Positions 20,664 to 28,260 of a stretch of DNA of 28,260 bases are shown here, one piece after another. Origin of the DNA: CAYRDC01 sp964422925 (GTDB lineage: Bacteria; Bacteroidota; Bacteroidia; Chitinophagales; S012-47). The stretch spans positions 1 through 28,260 of the forward strand of contig CAYRDC010000028.1 of the NCBI GenBank assembly GCA_964422925.1, in the 5' to 3' direction. The stretch's first letter is position 1; every line of letters starts with the position of its first letter. Below the pieces are notes generated by a model that saw only the letters and a list, made by a program, of their open reading frames with translations, ran no database searches and had not been told where the DNA came from. Both the position numbers and the translations under genes were made by a program.

Positions 20664-23600
20664 TCACTCGTCCTGTGCGCCCACCCGGATTACGTCAATC
20701 CGGAGCTGGTGCACCAGGGCATTAAAAGCAGGAATATCCTGGTCACGTACCGTATACCATTTAGCCAGCCATGAGTCAATTTCCCGCGTGATTTCATCGA
20801 AATAGGCCAGGGTTTGATCGGTGGGGCGGTAATTGCCCATATCGGTCAGTGCGGCTGCGTGCGCCAGCTTATTATTCAGCTTTATCGGGAAATTAAGCAT
20901 ATCCTGGTTGCTGCGCAATTTGGTTTGGTACAGCGCCTGTTCCACTTCATCCATGGTTTTCAGCATGGCTTTCGACATGGCCTGCAGGGTATCTGCCAGG
21001 CTGTCCTGTGCTATGGATTTGCTCAATTGTTTCAGCTGGTTCCGTACATCCCGGATGTCGATGATGGCCTGATGCACTTCAGTCAGCTTGTCGCGCGAGC
21101 GGATCAAATAGTCAAATTTTGCCTGGTAATCATTCTGGGTGGATTCGCAACGCGGGTCAGGCTTCACTTCAAAGGTAGTTTCGGTACTGTCCTGGTTCAC
21201 GATGAGCCGGGCTTTGTAGGTTCCCGGTACGCACCGCGGCCCGGCTGTCATGCCCCACCACATCAGGAGCCCTTCAAACTTTTTGGCATCCGGATAGCGC
21301 AGGTTCCAGACAAATAAATTGGTTCCCTGCTTTGCCTCCAGCTTATTGTCACGGTCTTTATTGCTGTAGCTTTTAATCAGCGTACCATCCTCTTCCAGGA
21401 ATTTCAAGGTAATTGTCGTGGAGGAATCGGGTTTGTTTTTCAGGAAATAATACAGCATCAGACCGCCCGGATGGTTTTTACCGGCCTTGCGGGGCTGCCG
21501 GTTACCCCCTCCTCCACTCAAGAGGTAAGCAGGTTTTGGCTGATACAGGTAAATATCCGAGTGGGTCACTGCTTCATTCAACTGGCGGAGCGGACTGAGG
21601 TCATCGAGCAGCCAGAAGCTCCTTCCCTGTGTGGCGACCACCAGGGTATAATCCTTGATTTTCAGGTCGGTAATGGGTACAATGGGCAGGTTTAACTGGA
21701 AAGGTTTCCAACTGGCGCCATCGTCAAAACTTATATACATTCCACTTTCCGTACCACAGTATAGCAGCCCCTGGCGCACGGGGTCGGCCCGCACTACGCG
21801 CGTAAAATGCTGGCGGTCGATGCCGGCATCTATCCGTTTCCAGGTGGCCCCGTAATCTTCGGTTTTGAACAGATAAGGCGTATAATCCCCGAGTTTGTAC
21901 CGGGTTGCGGCCAGGTACAGGCCTCCTTTGTGAAACGGATCTGCCTCCAGGCTGTTGATTATGGACCATTCGGGCAGGCCGGGAGGCGTTACGTTTTGCC
22001 AGGTTTTGCCCCCGTCCCTGGAAACATGCACCAGGCCGTCATCCGAGCCCGTCCATAGCAGGTCTTTCTCGTAGGGCGATTCAATAGCCGCGAAAATGGT
22101 ACAGTAATATTCCACCGAGGTATTATCCTTGGTAATAGGGCCACCGGATGGGCCAAGCTTGGTGCTGTCATTCCGGGTCAGGTCCGGGCTGATGGTCTGC
22201 CAGGATTGCCCGCCATTGGTGGTAACATGCAGGTAGTTGCTGGCAGCATACAACTTATGCGGGTCGTGCGGGCTGAAAAAGAGCGGGAAATTCCATTGAA
22301 AGCGGTATTTCATGGCTTCAGCCCCCGCTCCCATCGGATTATCCGGCCACACGTTGATCGCCCTGCGCTGACGAGTCCGGTGGTTGTAACGGGTCAGAAA
22401 CCCGTCATAGCTGCCGCCATACACAATATCATTATCCAGCGGATCCACCGCCATATGGGCGCTTTCGCCCCCGGCTGAAGGTTCCCAGTCTTGCTCGGTG
22501 ATGGCCCAGCCATCTGACCGGCTCAATATGCGCACGGTGCTGTTGTCCTGCTGAGCGCCATAGATCCTGAAGGGAAAATGATCGTCCACCGTAACCCGGT
22601 AAAATTGTGCGGTGGGCTGATTCATATAGGTGCTCCAATTTTCCCCGCCATCATAGCTAACCTGGGCGCCACCGTCATCCGCGATGATCATGCGCTGGTT
22701 ATCTTCCGGGGCGATCCAAAGGTCATGGTGATCGCCATGTGGGGCATTGCGGGCTTTGAAGGTGTGTCCGCCATCATTTGAAACGTGGTAGGAAACGTTC
22801 ATTACATACACCCGGTCGAGCACCTGCGGATCGGCATAAATGCGTGAATAGTACCAGGCCCGTTGCCGCAGGGCCCGGTCGCTGTTGGTCCGCTGCCAGG
22901 TTTTTCCTCCGTCATCCGAGCGGAATACCCCTCCCTCGGGCGCTTCAATGATGGCATACACCCGGTGGTTGTCCACAGCTGAAACCGAAACCCCGATAAT
23001 GCCGATAGGCCCTTTAGGAAACCCTGGCCGCTTATTCAGCTTTTTCCAGGTGTCGCCCCCATCGGTGCTTTTCCATAAAGCGGAACCCGGCCCGCCACTG
23101 GAAAGGCTGTAAGGTGTCCGCCTGACATTCCAGGTACTCGCGTACAGGATGCGCGGATTCACCGGGTCAATCACCAGGTCAACGGCCCCGGCATTTTCAT
23201 TGGCAAAAAGAATGCGCTCCCAGGTTTTGCCCCCGTCTTTGGAACGGTACACACCGCGTTCCTGTGTGGGTTTATACAGGTCGCCCAAAACGGCAGCATA
23301 CACGAGGTCCGGGTTATTGGGATGCACGCGAATGCGCGGGATGTGCCGGGATTCCGGCAAGCCACTGAACTGCCAGGTCTCTCCCGCATCGGTTGATTTC
23401 CAGATGCCGTAGCCGTAGGATACATTGCCCCGTACAGTGACTTCACCCCCGCCCACGTAAATTACATTGGGGTCAGACGGAGCCACGGCTATGGATCCAA
23501 TGGATCCACCAAAATAACCGTCAGATATATTCTCCCAGGTGTTTCCGCCATCACGGGTGCGCCAGACACCGCCCCCGGTTGAGCCCATGTAAAACAGATT

Positions 23601-23789
23601 GGGTTTGCCGGGTACACCGGTCACCGCGGCAGAACGCCCGCCCCGGAAAGGACCAATGCATCGGTATTGCAGCGTATTGAAATAAACCGTGTCGTAGGTA
23701 AGCGCGGAAACTTTTTGCCTGCGCTGGGCCTGCAGGCCGGTAGTGAAAAACATCACCCCCAGAATGGTCAGTAACAATATTCTTTTCAT
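20664..23789 (-). CDS. Secreted VPS10/sortilin-type beta-propeller protein
   Basis: This 1041-residue protein has a signal peptide (MKRILLLTILGVMFFTTGLQ, cleavage near AQA/QRR) and a long run of Asp-box (BNR) turns of the form S-x-D-x-G-x-T-W. I count eleven between about residues 78 and 690, for example RTRDGGNTWEN and KSTDGGDTWKK, enough for one large or two stacked propellers. The C-terminal part (about 790-890) looks like an Ig-like strand domain, followed by a helical region. Annotated relatives are called glycosyl hydrolase or sortilin-like; no catalytic residue can be named here. No type IX secretion C-terminal signal is seen; the protein ends VIRVGAQDE. It stands alone; a weak TAATTTTA lies upstream. 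Confidence 0.9.
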   Translation of the reverse strand: MKRILLLTILGVMFFTTGLQAQRRQKVSALTYDTVYFNTLQYRCIGPFRGGRSAAVTGVPGKPNLFYMGSTGGGVWRTRDGGNTWENISDGYFGGSIGSIAVAPSDPNVIYVGGGEVTVRGNVSYGYGIWKSTDAGETWQFSGLPESRHIPRIRVHPNNPDLVYAAVLGDLYKPTQERGVYRSKDGGKTWERILFANENAGAVDLVIDPVNPRILYASTWNVRRTPYSLSSGGPGSALWKSTDGGDTWKKLNKRPGFPKGPIGIIGVSVSAVDNHRVYAIIEAPEGGVFRSDDGGKTWQRTNSDRALRQRAWYYSRIYADPQVLDRVYVMNVSYHVSNDGGHTFKARNAPHGDHHDLWIAPEDNQRMIIADDGGAQVSYDGGENWSTYMNQPTAQFYRVTVDDHFPFRIYGAQQDNSTVRILSRSDGWAITEQDWEPSAGGESAHMAVDPLDNDIVYGGSYDGFLTRYNHRTRQRRAINVWPDNPMGAGAEAMKYRFQWNFPLFFSPHDPHKLYAASNYLHVTTNGGQSWQTISPDLTRNDSTKLGPSGGPITKDNTSVEYYCTIFAAIESPYEKDLLWTGSDDGLVHVSRDGGKTWQNVTPPGLPEWSIINSLEADPFHKGGLYLAATRYKLGDYTPYLFKTEDYGATWKRIDAGIDRQHFTRVVRADPVRQGLLYCGTESGMYISFDDGASWKPFQLNLPIVPITDLKIKDYTLVVATQGRSFWLLDDLSPLRQLNEAVTHSDIYLYQPKPAYLLSGGGGNRQPRKAGKNHPGGLMLYYFLKNKPDSSTTITLKFLEEDGTLIKSYSNKDRDNKLEAKQGTNLFVWNLRYPDAKKFEGLLMWWGMTAGPRCVPGTYKARLIVNQDSTETTFEVKPDPRCESTQNDYQAKFDYLIRSRDKLTEVHQAIIDIRDVRNQLKQLSKSIAQDSLADTLQAMSKAMLKTMDEVEQALYQTKLRSNQDMLNFPIKLNNKLAHAAALTDMGNYRPTDQTLAYFDEITREIDSWLAKWYTVRDQDIPAFNALVHQLRIDVIRVGAQDE

Positions 23790-23898
23790 AATGCCGGAAT
23801 TACTTATCCGGCTAAAATTAGGACTTTCCGGGCGTGACTCTCCTGTTAAATTTCGTTAAGGATAGCCAAAAGGCTGAAAGAGTATTCAGTACAACAGG

Positions 23899-24831
23899 CT
23901 ATTGCTTTTTCTTTTGAAGCCAGTTTACCTGCACCAGGAGTTTCTGGTCAAAAATCCCCAGCTCATCCCGGGCATCAAGCGGCAGCTTCAGCAGGATATT
24001 GTCCTCGGTTTCCGGCAGGTTTCCGATCACTTTCGCGTAGATATACCGGTTATTGATCAGGTTCGTCACCTTGATGACAGTGCCTACCGGCAAGCTTTTA
24101 TGCAGGGCATAATACCCCCTGGTAAAGCTGGCGGCATCGTCAATCCAGGTAACCACCCCTGTTTCTTCCAGTTCGAAATACAGGCCGCTGCTGAATTCTT
24201 CCTTGTATTTCAGGGAGAATTCATTCTCCCGGGAAGGCTCCGCTTCAACTGCTTCTTCAGTTACCGTTTCCAGGGGCTCTTCAAAGACCATGGTGTCTGC
24301 CGCTTCAGCTTTTTTATCGGTGGTTTTTATCAGCAGGATTTGCCCGGCCTGGATCTGGTAATCGGTTAAATGGTTCACCCGGGCCACTTCTTCAATATCG
24401 GCTCCGAACTGCTGGCAGATGGAATAGAGCGTTTCACCCGGCTGCACTTCATATTGGATGATCCGGGTCTCGTTGGTTTCTTCGGTTTCCGAACCATTGG
24501 ATTCACTCCCGTTTTCCTCCGCGGTTTCGGCCGGTTCAGGCTCCGGCAGCGGAATCTTCAGCACCTGCCCTACCCGGATGGCATCGGCCTGGGCAATCAC
24601 ATTGGCTGCTACTATTTCTTCCACGGTGACCCCGTAACGCCTGCTGATGGAATACAGGGTCTCACCGGGATCCACTTCATGCAGGATATAGGTTTTGCCG
24701 TTCACTTCATGAAGCCCGAGGGAATCTTTTTGGTTAATAGCCGTAACGGCCGGGCTTCCTGAACTATTCAGGCCAGTAATCAGCAGGATAAAGATCAGTG
24801 TGATCGGCAAAGAGTTTCTTAATTTCGTCAT
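23899..24831 (-). CDS. LysM-domain protein with RlpA-like C-terminus
   Basis: This 310-residue protein has an N-terminal hydrophobic signal (about 8-25) and two LysM domains for peptidoglycan binding (about 49-95, ending GQVLKIPLP, and 124-170, beginning YEVQPGETLYSICQQF), separated by an acidic Glu/Asn-rich linker (about 96-122). A second acidic linker leads to a C-terminal domain (about 210-305) with TRGYYALHKSLPVGTVIKVT and DARDELGIFD, which resembles the double-psi barrel of RlpA, usually an envelope or septal protein. So it is probably a cell-wall-bound periplasmic protein. An exact -7 box is at 24869-24876, inside the divergent NfeD gene's first codons. Stop is TAG. Confidence 0.87.
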   Translation of the reverse strand: MTKLRNSLPITLIFILLITGLNSSGSPAVTAINQKDSLGLHEVNGKTYILHEVDPGETLYSISRRYGVTVEEIVAANVIAQADAIRVGQVLKIPLPEPEPAETAEENGSESNGSETEETNETRIIQYEVQPGETLYSICQQFGADIEEVARVNHLTDYQIQAGQILLIKTTDKKAEAADTMVFEEPLETVTEEAVEAEPSRENEFSLKYKEEFSSGLYFELEETGVVTWIDDAASFTRGYYALHKSLPVGTVIKVTNLINNRYIYAKVIGNLPETEDNILLKLPLDARDELGIFDQKLLVQVNWLQKKKQ

Positions 24832-24834
24832 ACC

Positions 24835-24839
24835 GGAGG
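24835..24839 (+). promoter_or_regulatory. Shine-Dalgarno of the NfeD-like gene
   Basis: GGAGG lies seven bases before the ATG at 24847, ideal spacing, and fixes this start. It is one of only two strong Shine-Dalgarno sites in the window. Confidence 0.65.
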
Positions 24840-24846
24840 TTATTAT

Positions 24847-26259
24847 ATGCGCAGCCTGTTAACTGATTCAAAGCTACACAAATTGTACTGGCGGTTCCAC
24901 CGGACAGCCGGCTTATTGTTCACGGTCATAGTGGGCTTCGTCCCATTTAATATACAAGCCCAGAGCCCGGAACGCAGCAAGCCGCTGGTGTATGAATTTT
25001 CCATTGAACAGGAAATCTTTCCCCCTGCCCTGCGCATTTTTAACCAGGCTATGGATGAAGCCGACAGCCTGGGAGCCGATGTGGTGTTGATGCGCCTCGA
25101 TACCTACGGTGGGGCGGTGGATGTGGCCGATGAAATGAGAACCCGTCTGCTGGAAACCGACCGGAAGACCATCGTGTACATTATTAATAATGCGGCTTCG
25201 GCCGGGGCATTGATCTCCATTGCCTGCGACAGTATTTATATGAAACCGGAAGCCACCATCGGGGCGGCTACTGTGGTCACACAAAGCGGGGAAAAAGCCC
25301 CTGACAAGTACCAAAGCTATTTCCGCGGAAAATTTCGGGCCACAGCCGAAAAAAAAGGCCGCGACCCCAACATTGCCGAAGCCATGGTGGATGAAGACAT
25401 ATCCATCCCTGGGGTAATCGACAGCGGCAAGATCCTGACTTTTACAGCACAGGAAGCCCTGCAATATGACTTCTGTGACGGAATTGTAAACAACGAGGAA
25501 GAAGCCCTGCGGATGGCCGGCTATGAGGATTATGAGCTGGTCGAGTACCGGCCCAGTACGCTCGACCGTATTATCGGTTTTTTTACGCACCCGATGGTAA
25601 GCGGCATATTGCTTACAGTTATTTTTTTCGGGATCTTTTTTGAATTGCAAACACCCGGGGTCGGTTTCCCGTTGATAGCAGCTTCCATAGCAGCTGCTTT
25701 GTATTTTGTCCCGCTATGGCTTGACGGGCTGGCCGAAAACTGGGAAATCCTCCTGTTTATCATAGGGCTGGTGTTCATTGTGTTGGAACTATTTGTCATC
25801 CCTGGTTTCGGGATTACCGGCATTTCCGGTATTTTTCTCGTCTTTGCCGGTTTGGTCCTGAGCCTGCTGAATAACATTCGTTTTGATTTCACTTTTACCG
25901 GAATCGAAGAGTTGAGCAGGGCCCTGATGGTAGTCATCGGGGCGCTGCTGTTTACAGCTCTCGGGGTATATTACCTGAGCCGAAAGGTATTTACCAGCCC
26001 AATCTTAGGCGCCCTGGTTTTTAAAGACACCCACCAAAGCCGGGAAGGTTACGATGTAGATCAGTTTAAAGGAATACCCCTTGAAGGAAAAACCGGCCGG
26101 GCAGTAACAGACCTGCGGCCGGCCGGTAAAGTAGAAATTGAAGATGAGCGTTATGATGCCTTTACATCCGGAGAGTATATCTCCAAAGGTTCCCCTATCA
26201 TCGTCAGAAAGGCAAAAGGCACCAATCTGCTGGTTGAAAAATTGCCGGAATCTTCCTGA
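24847..26259 (+). CDS. NfeD/ClpP-class membrane serine protease
   Basis: This 470-residue protein has the long NfeD (NfeD1b) layout: a signal or anchor segment (about 18-38), a ClpP-class protease domain (about 45-230) with the likely nucleophile Ser118 in NNAASAGALIS and a candidate lysine base at Lys154, four or five membrane segments (about 255-275, 278-295, 300-325, 326-345 and 355-380), and a C-terminal OB-fold domain (about 405-465, GKTGRAVTDLRPAGKVEI). Such proteins cleave membrane-associated substrates and often pair with stomatin-like (SPFH) partners; none is visible here. It is divergent from the LysM gene and its stop codon abuts that of the convergent fasciclin gene with no base between. 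Confidence 0.92.
   Translation: MRSLLTDSKLHKLYWRFHRTAGLLFTVIVGFVPFNIQAQSPERSKPLVYEFSIEQEIFPPALRIFNQAMDEADSLGADVVLMRLDTYGGAVDVADEMRTRLLETDRKTIVYIINNAASAGALISIACDSIYMKPEATIGAATVVTQSGEKAPDKYQSYFRGKFRATAEKKGRDPNIAEAMVDEDISIPGVIDSGKILTFTAQEALQYDFCDGIVNNEEEALRMAGYEDYELVEYRPSTLDRIIGFFTHPMVSGILLTVIFFGIFFELQTPGVGFPLIAASIAAALYFVPLWLDGLAENWEILLFIIGLVFIVLELFVIPGFGITGISGIFLVFAGLVLSLLNNIRFDFTFTGIEELSRALMVVIGALLFTALGVYYLSRKVFTSPILGALVFKDTHQSREGYDVDQFKGIPLEGKTGRAVTDLRPAGKVEIEDERYDAFTSGEYISKGSPIIVRKAKGTNLLVEKLPESS
24869..24876 (-). promoter_or_regulatory. -7 box of the LysM gene
   Basis: The minus strand reads TAGCTTTG, an exact match, 37 bases before the ATG at 24831. It lies within the first codons of the divergent NfeD-like gene, so the two transcripts overlap at their 5' ends. 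Confidence 0.55.
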
Positions 26260-26829
26260 TTATTCTTCAGGGGGCAGCAATACCTGATCAATCACATGTA
26301 TGACCCCGTTACTGGCATTCACTGTAGCCAGAATGTTGGCGCCCTGAACGGTGACATTCCCGTTATCATCCACCTTAATCGGGATGTAATGCCCGCTGAC
26401 AACAAAAAGATTCTGATCCTTTTTCAGCACTTCATCCTTGAAAACACCGGGAGCTGCGTGGTAGTAAAGAATGTCGCGCAACTTGTCCTTGTTTTCGGGT
26501 TTTAACAAATCGTCCAGTGTCCCTTCCGGCAATTTGTCAAATGCCTCATTGTTGGGGGCAAACAAGGTAATCGGCCCGGGGTTGGATAATACATCTTCAA
26601 TTTCCGCGGCATGAACAGCTGCCACCAGGGTGCTGAAATCTTCATTCTCAGCGGCAATCTGAAGGATGGTCTTTTGCGATACGTCATCTGATATTTTTGA
26701 CATACCGCCAGAAAAGCTGTAAGAACCGTTGTCTTCGCTGCTTTCTCCCTGCTCACTTCCATTTTGCGAGCAGGATGTAAAAGCAAAAATTACCGCTACA
26801 CTCAATAAGGCTAAAATTGATCTTTTCAT
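26260..26829 (-). CDS. Fasciclin (FAS1) domain lipoprotein
   Basis: This 189-residue product has a lipoprotein signal ending FTSC (Cys20), a Ser/Glu/Asn-rich linker (about 21-48) and one FAS1 domain (about 55-187). The two conserved FAS1 blocks are clear: H1 as ITLFAPNNEAFDKLP and H2 as NGVIHVIDQVLLP; the H-box YH pair appears as LYYHAAPG. FAS1 domains are used for adhesion or matrix contact, so it is probably attached at the cell envelope. A near -7 box (TAGTTTCG) lies upstream. Its stop codon abuts the stop of the NfeD-like gene. Confidence 0.92.
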   Translation of the reverse strand: MKRSILALLSVAVIFAFTSCSQNGSEQGESSEDNGSYSFSGGMSKISDDVSQKTILQIAAENEDFSTLVAAVHAAEIEDVLSNPGPITLFAPNNEAFDKLPEGTLDDLLKPENKDKLRDILYYHAAPGVFKDEVLKKDQNLFVVSGHYIPIKVDDNGNVTVQGANILATVNASNGVIHVIDQVLLPPEE

Positions 26830-26956
26830 AGTATTTAGAATTTGGTTTTTCTCGCGTACGAAACTAACAGAGCCTTTGTATGAAAATTTATGACAAACAT
26901 CATAAGAAGGCCACTAAAAGATCAAAGAAGAAAATAACTATCCGGCCACTTATAAT

Positions 26957-27970
26957 CTATTGAACCGGCCACCGGGCCATAGGGCTCACATCCTGCCCCA
27001 CAAACATAGCTTTCCGGTATTTGAAATAACCGGTAATGGCGATCATGGCGGCATTATCAGTGCAATATTCAAATTTGGGGATAAATGTCTTCCAGTCCAG
27101 GGTCTTTCCGTGTTCCTCCACAGCCTGCCGCAATCCGCTGTTTGCCGAAACGCCACCGGCAATGGCTATTTCCGTAATACCGGTCTCCCGGCTGGCTTGT
27201 TCCAGTTTGTTCATCAATTGCCCGATAATGCTCTGCTGAATGGAAGCACAGAGGTCCGGCAGGTTTTTTTGGATAAAACCGGGATCCTTTGCCTGTGCCT
27301 TTTGCAAAAAATACAACACGGAAGTTTTAAACCCCGAATAGCTGAAGTCGAGACCGGGCATATCGGGACAGGCAAAGGAAAAGGCTTCCGGATTGCCCCG
27401 GGCAGCCAGCCGGTCAATTTCCGGCCCCCCGGGATAAGGCAATCCAAGCATTTTGGCAGCTTTGTCAAACGCTTCACCGGCTGCGTCATCTGTAGTTTTT
27501 CCAATAATTGCCATATCGAGGTAATCGCGCACCAGGACAATCTGCGTATGCCCGCCTGAAACTGTCAGGCACAGGAACGGAAACTTTGGCTTCGGGGCCT
27601 CAATAAAATGAGCCAGCACATGGGCCTGCATATGGTTCACCTCAATCAAAGGTATCTCCATGGCTAGGGCAAACGCTTTGGCAAAACTTACCCCCACCAG
27701 CAGCGACCCCATTAAACCCGGCCCCCGGGTGAAAGCCACCGCATGAATATTCTTCTTGCGGATACCTGCCGCGGCAATGGCTTCGTTTACTACGGGAATA
27801 ATGTATTGCTGGTGAAGCCGGGAAGCCATTTCTGGCACTACCCCGCCAAATTTTTTATGGATGGTTTGCGATGAGGTAACGTTCGAAAGGACCTTGCCGT
27901 CAAAGTATATGGCCGCTGAGGTATCATCGCAGGAAGATTCAATGCCAAGAATTATGGGGTTGTCAATCAT
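26957..27970 (-). CDS. tsaD: tRNA N6-adenosine threonylcarbamoyltransferase
   Basis: TsaD, with TsaB and TsaE, moves the threonylcarbamoyl group to A37 of tRNAs that read ANN codons. The 337 residues fit the family. Visible motifs are GIESSCDDTS at the N-terminus, the metal-binding His113 and His117 in NHMQAH, VSGGHTQ of the phosphate loop, DDAAGEAFDKAAKMLGL and the C-terminal GGVSANSGLR followed by CTDNAAMIA. It is divergent from the TamB-like gene, an arrangement I recall from other Bacteroidota. Its probable -7 box TAAATTTA (27990-27997) is palindromic and could be shared. Stop is TAG. Confidence 0.98.
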   Translation of the reverse strand: MIDNPIILGIESSCDDTSAAIYFDGKVLSNVTSSQTIHKKFGGVVPEMASRLHQQYIIPVVNEAIAAAGIRKKNIHAVAFTRGPGLMGSLLVGVSFAKAFALAMEIPLIEVNHMQAHVLAHFIEAPKPKFPFLCLTVSGGHTQIVLVRDYLDMAIIGKTTDDAAGEAFDKAAKMLGLPYPGGPEIDRLAARGNPEAFSFACPDMPGLDFSYSGFKTSVLYFLQKAQAKDPGFIQKNLPDLCASIQQSIIGQLMNKLEQASRETGITEIAIAGGVSANSGLRQAVEEHGKTLDWKTFIPKFEYCTDNAAMIAITGYFKYRKAMFVGQDVSPMARWPVQ

Positions 27971-27989
27971 ACACCATACTGAATTTATG

Positions 27990-27997
27990 TAAATTTA
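27990..27997. promoter_or_regulatory. Palindromic -7-like box shared by tsaD and TamB-like gene
   Basis: TAAATTTA reads the same on both strands and has one mismatch to TAnnTTTG in either direction. It lies 19 bases before the tsaD start and 21 before the TTG of the TamB-like gene. Whether one or both directions use it is open; no clear -33 element was found on either side. Confidence 0.4.
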
Positions 27998-28018
27998 CGC
28001 TTTTATTGCTCCCGCTTG

Positions 28019-28260
28019 TTGAAACGGTTGTTTATCATAGCGCGCTGGTATAGACGGATAGCCTTGTTTGTCCGGTACTCTTTCATTTCCCTGTTTGGGG
28101 CGATCGTGGTTACCACGCTGCTGTTTCAACTCCAGCCGGTCCAGGAATTTGTTGCCCGCAAAGTTATGGACCGCCTGGAAAAAAGCCTGGGCACCGAAAT
28201 GGGCTTTGGTTCCCTGTACATTTCAGGGATGAATGAACTCACGCTGCGCGATGCCTGGAT
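28019..28260 (+). CDS. tamB: TamB-like translocation/assembly protein (5' end only)
   Basis: Only the first 80 codons are in the window; the gene runs off the right edge. The frame starts at a TTG (28019, or the TTG at 28016); no ATG or GTG precedes in frame after a TGA at 27979-27981. The product begins LKRLFIIARWYRR, a basic stretch, then a membrane segment (FISLFGAIVVTTLLF), then EFVARKVMDRLEKSLGTEMG and a beta-rich start (FGSLYISGMNELTLRDAW). This anchor plus the first strand of a long DUF490-type sheet is how TamB-like proteins of Bacteroidota begin; they bridge the periplasm in lipid or protein transport. The call rests on the N-terminus and the position beside tsaD. Confidence 0.65.
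   Translation, partial: MKRLFIIARWYRRIALFVRYSFISLFGAIVVTTLLFQLQPVQEFVARKVMDRLEKSLGTEMGFGSLYISGMNELTLRDAW

Overview
This window comes from a member of the phylum Bacteroidota. The evidence is the gene content: a primary sigma factor that lacks region 1.1, a signal-peptide-less BtuF-like protein beside a CBS-like enzyme, a VPS10/sortilin-type secreted propeller, and tsaD divergent from a TamB-like gene. Promoters agree: eight genes are preceded by an exact TAnnTTTG -7 box, the element read by the Bacteroidota primary sigma factor, which is itself encoded here. Shine-Dalgarno sequences are nearly absent. Placement below phylum is not possible from the sequence alone. Genes are tightly packed, there is no complete mobile element, and no tRNA, rRNA or CRISPR array was seen.

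Layout. 1-331 is gene-free and holds degenerate 7-bp repeat arrays. 332-1558 (-) is an FtsX/LolE-type permease, divergent from a NamZ-like (DUF1343) lipoprotein and fmt (1603-3770, +). 3767-6551 (-) carries small membrane protein, dapF, then a TPR protein and corA. degQ/htrA follows on + and ends at a strong terminator facing a lipoprotein gene. 8923-9904 is an AT-richer island with a 7-TM protein of unknown function. 10015-12553 (-) has pdhB, two neighbouring hotdog-fold thioesterase-like genes (one apparently degenerate) and a thioredoxin. 12690-13103 (+) is a stand-alone transposase-type zinc ribbon. 13111-18727 (-) is a housekeeping block: rpoD, pnp, rpsO, accD and class I fructose-bisphosphate aldolase. 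18796-20588 (-) pairs a cystathionine beta-synthase-like enzyme with a substrate-binding-protein homologue that has no signal peptide. 20664-24831 (-) encodes a large VPS10-type propeller and a LysM/RlpA-like envelope protein; the latter is divergent from an NfeD membrane protease (+). A fasciclin lipoprotein and tsaD (-) close the window, with the start of a TamB-like gene running off the right edge.

Functionally this is a core chromosome segment. It covers translation (fmt, rpsO, tsaD), transcription and RNA decay (rpoD, pnp), central metabolism and lipid synthesis (pdhB, aldolase, accD, thioesterase), lysine/peptidoglycan precursors (dapF), cell-wall recycling (NamZ) and envelope quality control (HtrA, NfeD, LysM/RlpA, LolE-like, TamB-like). 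I did not find an obvious new defence or biosynthetic system. The best leads are the heptamer repeats, the orphan zinc ribbon, the degenerate thioesterase paralogue, the cytosolic BtuF-like/CBS pair, a palindrome before rpoD, and several promoters so close to the start codon that the mRNAs should be nearly leaderless.
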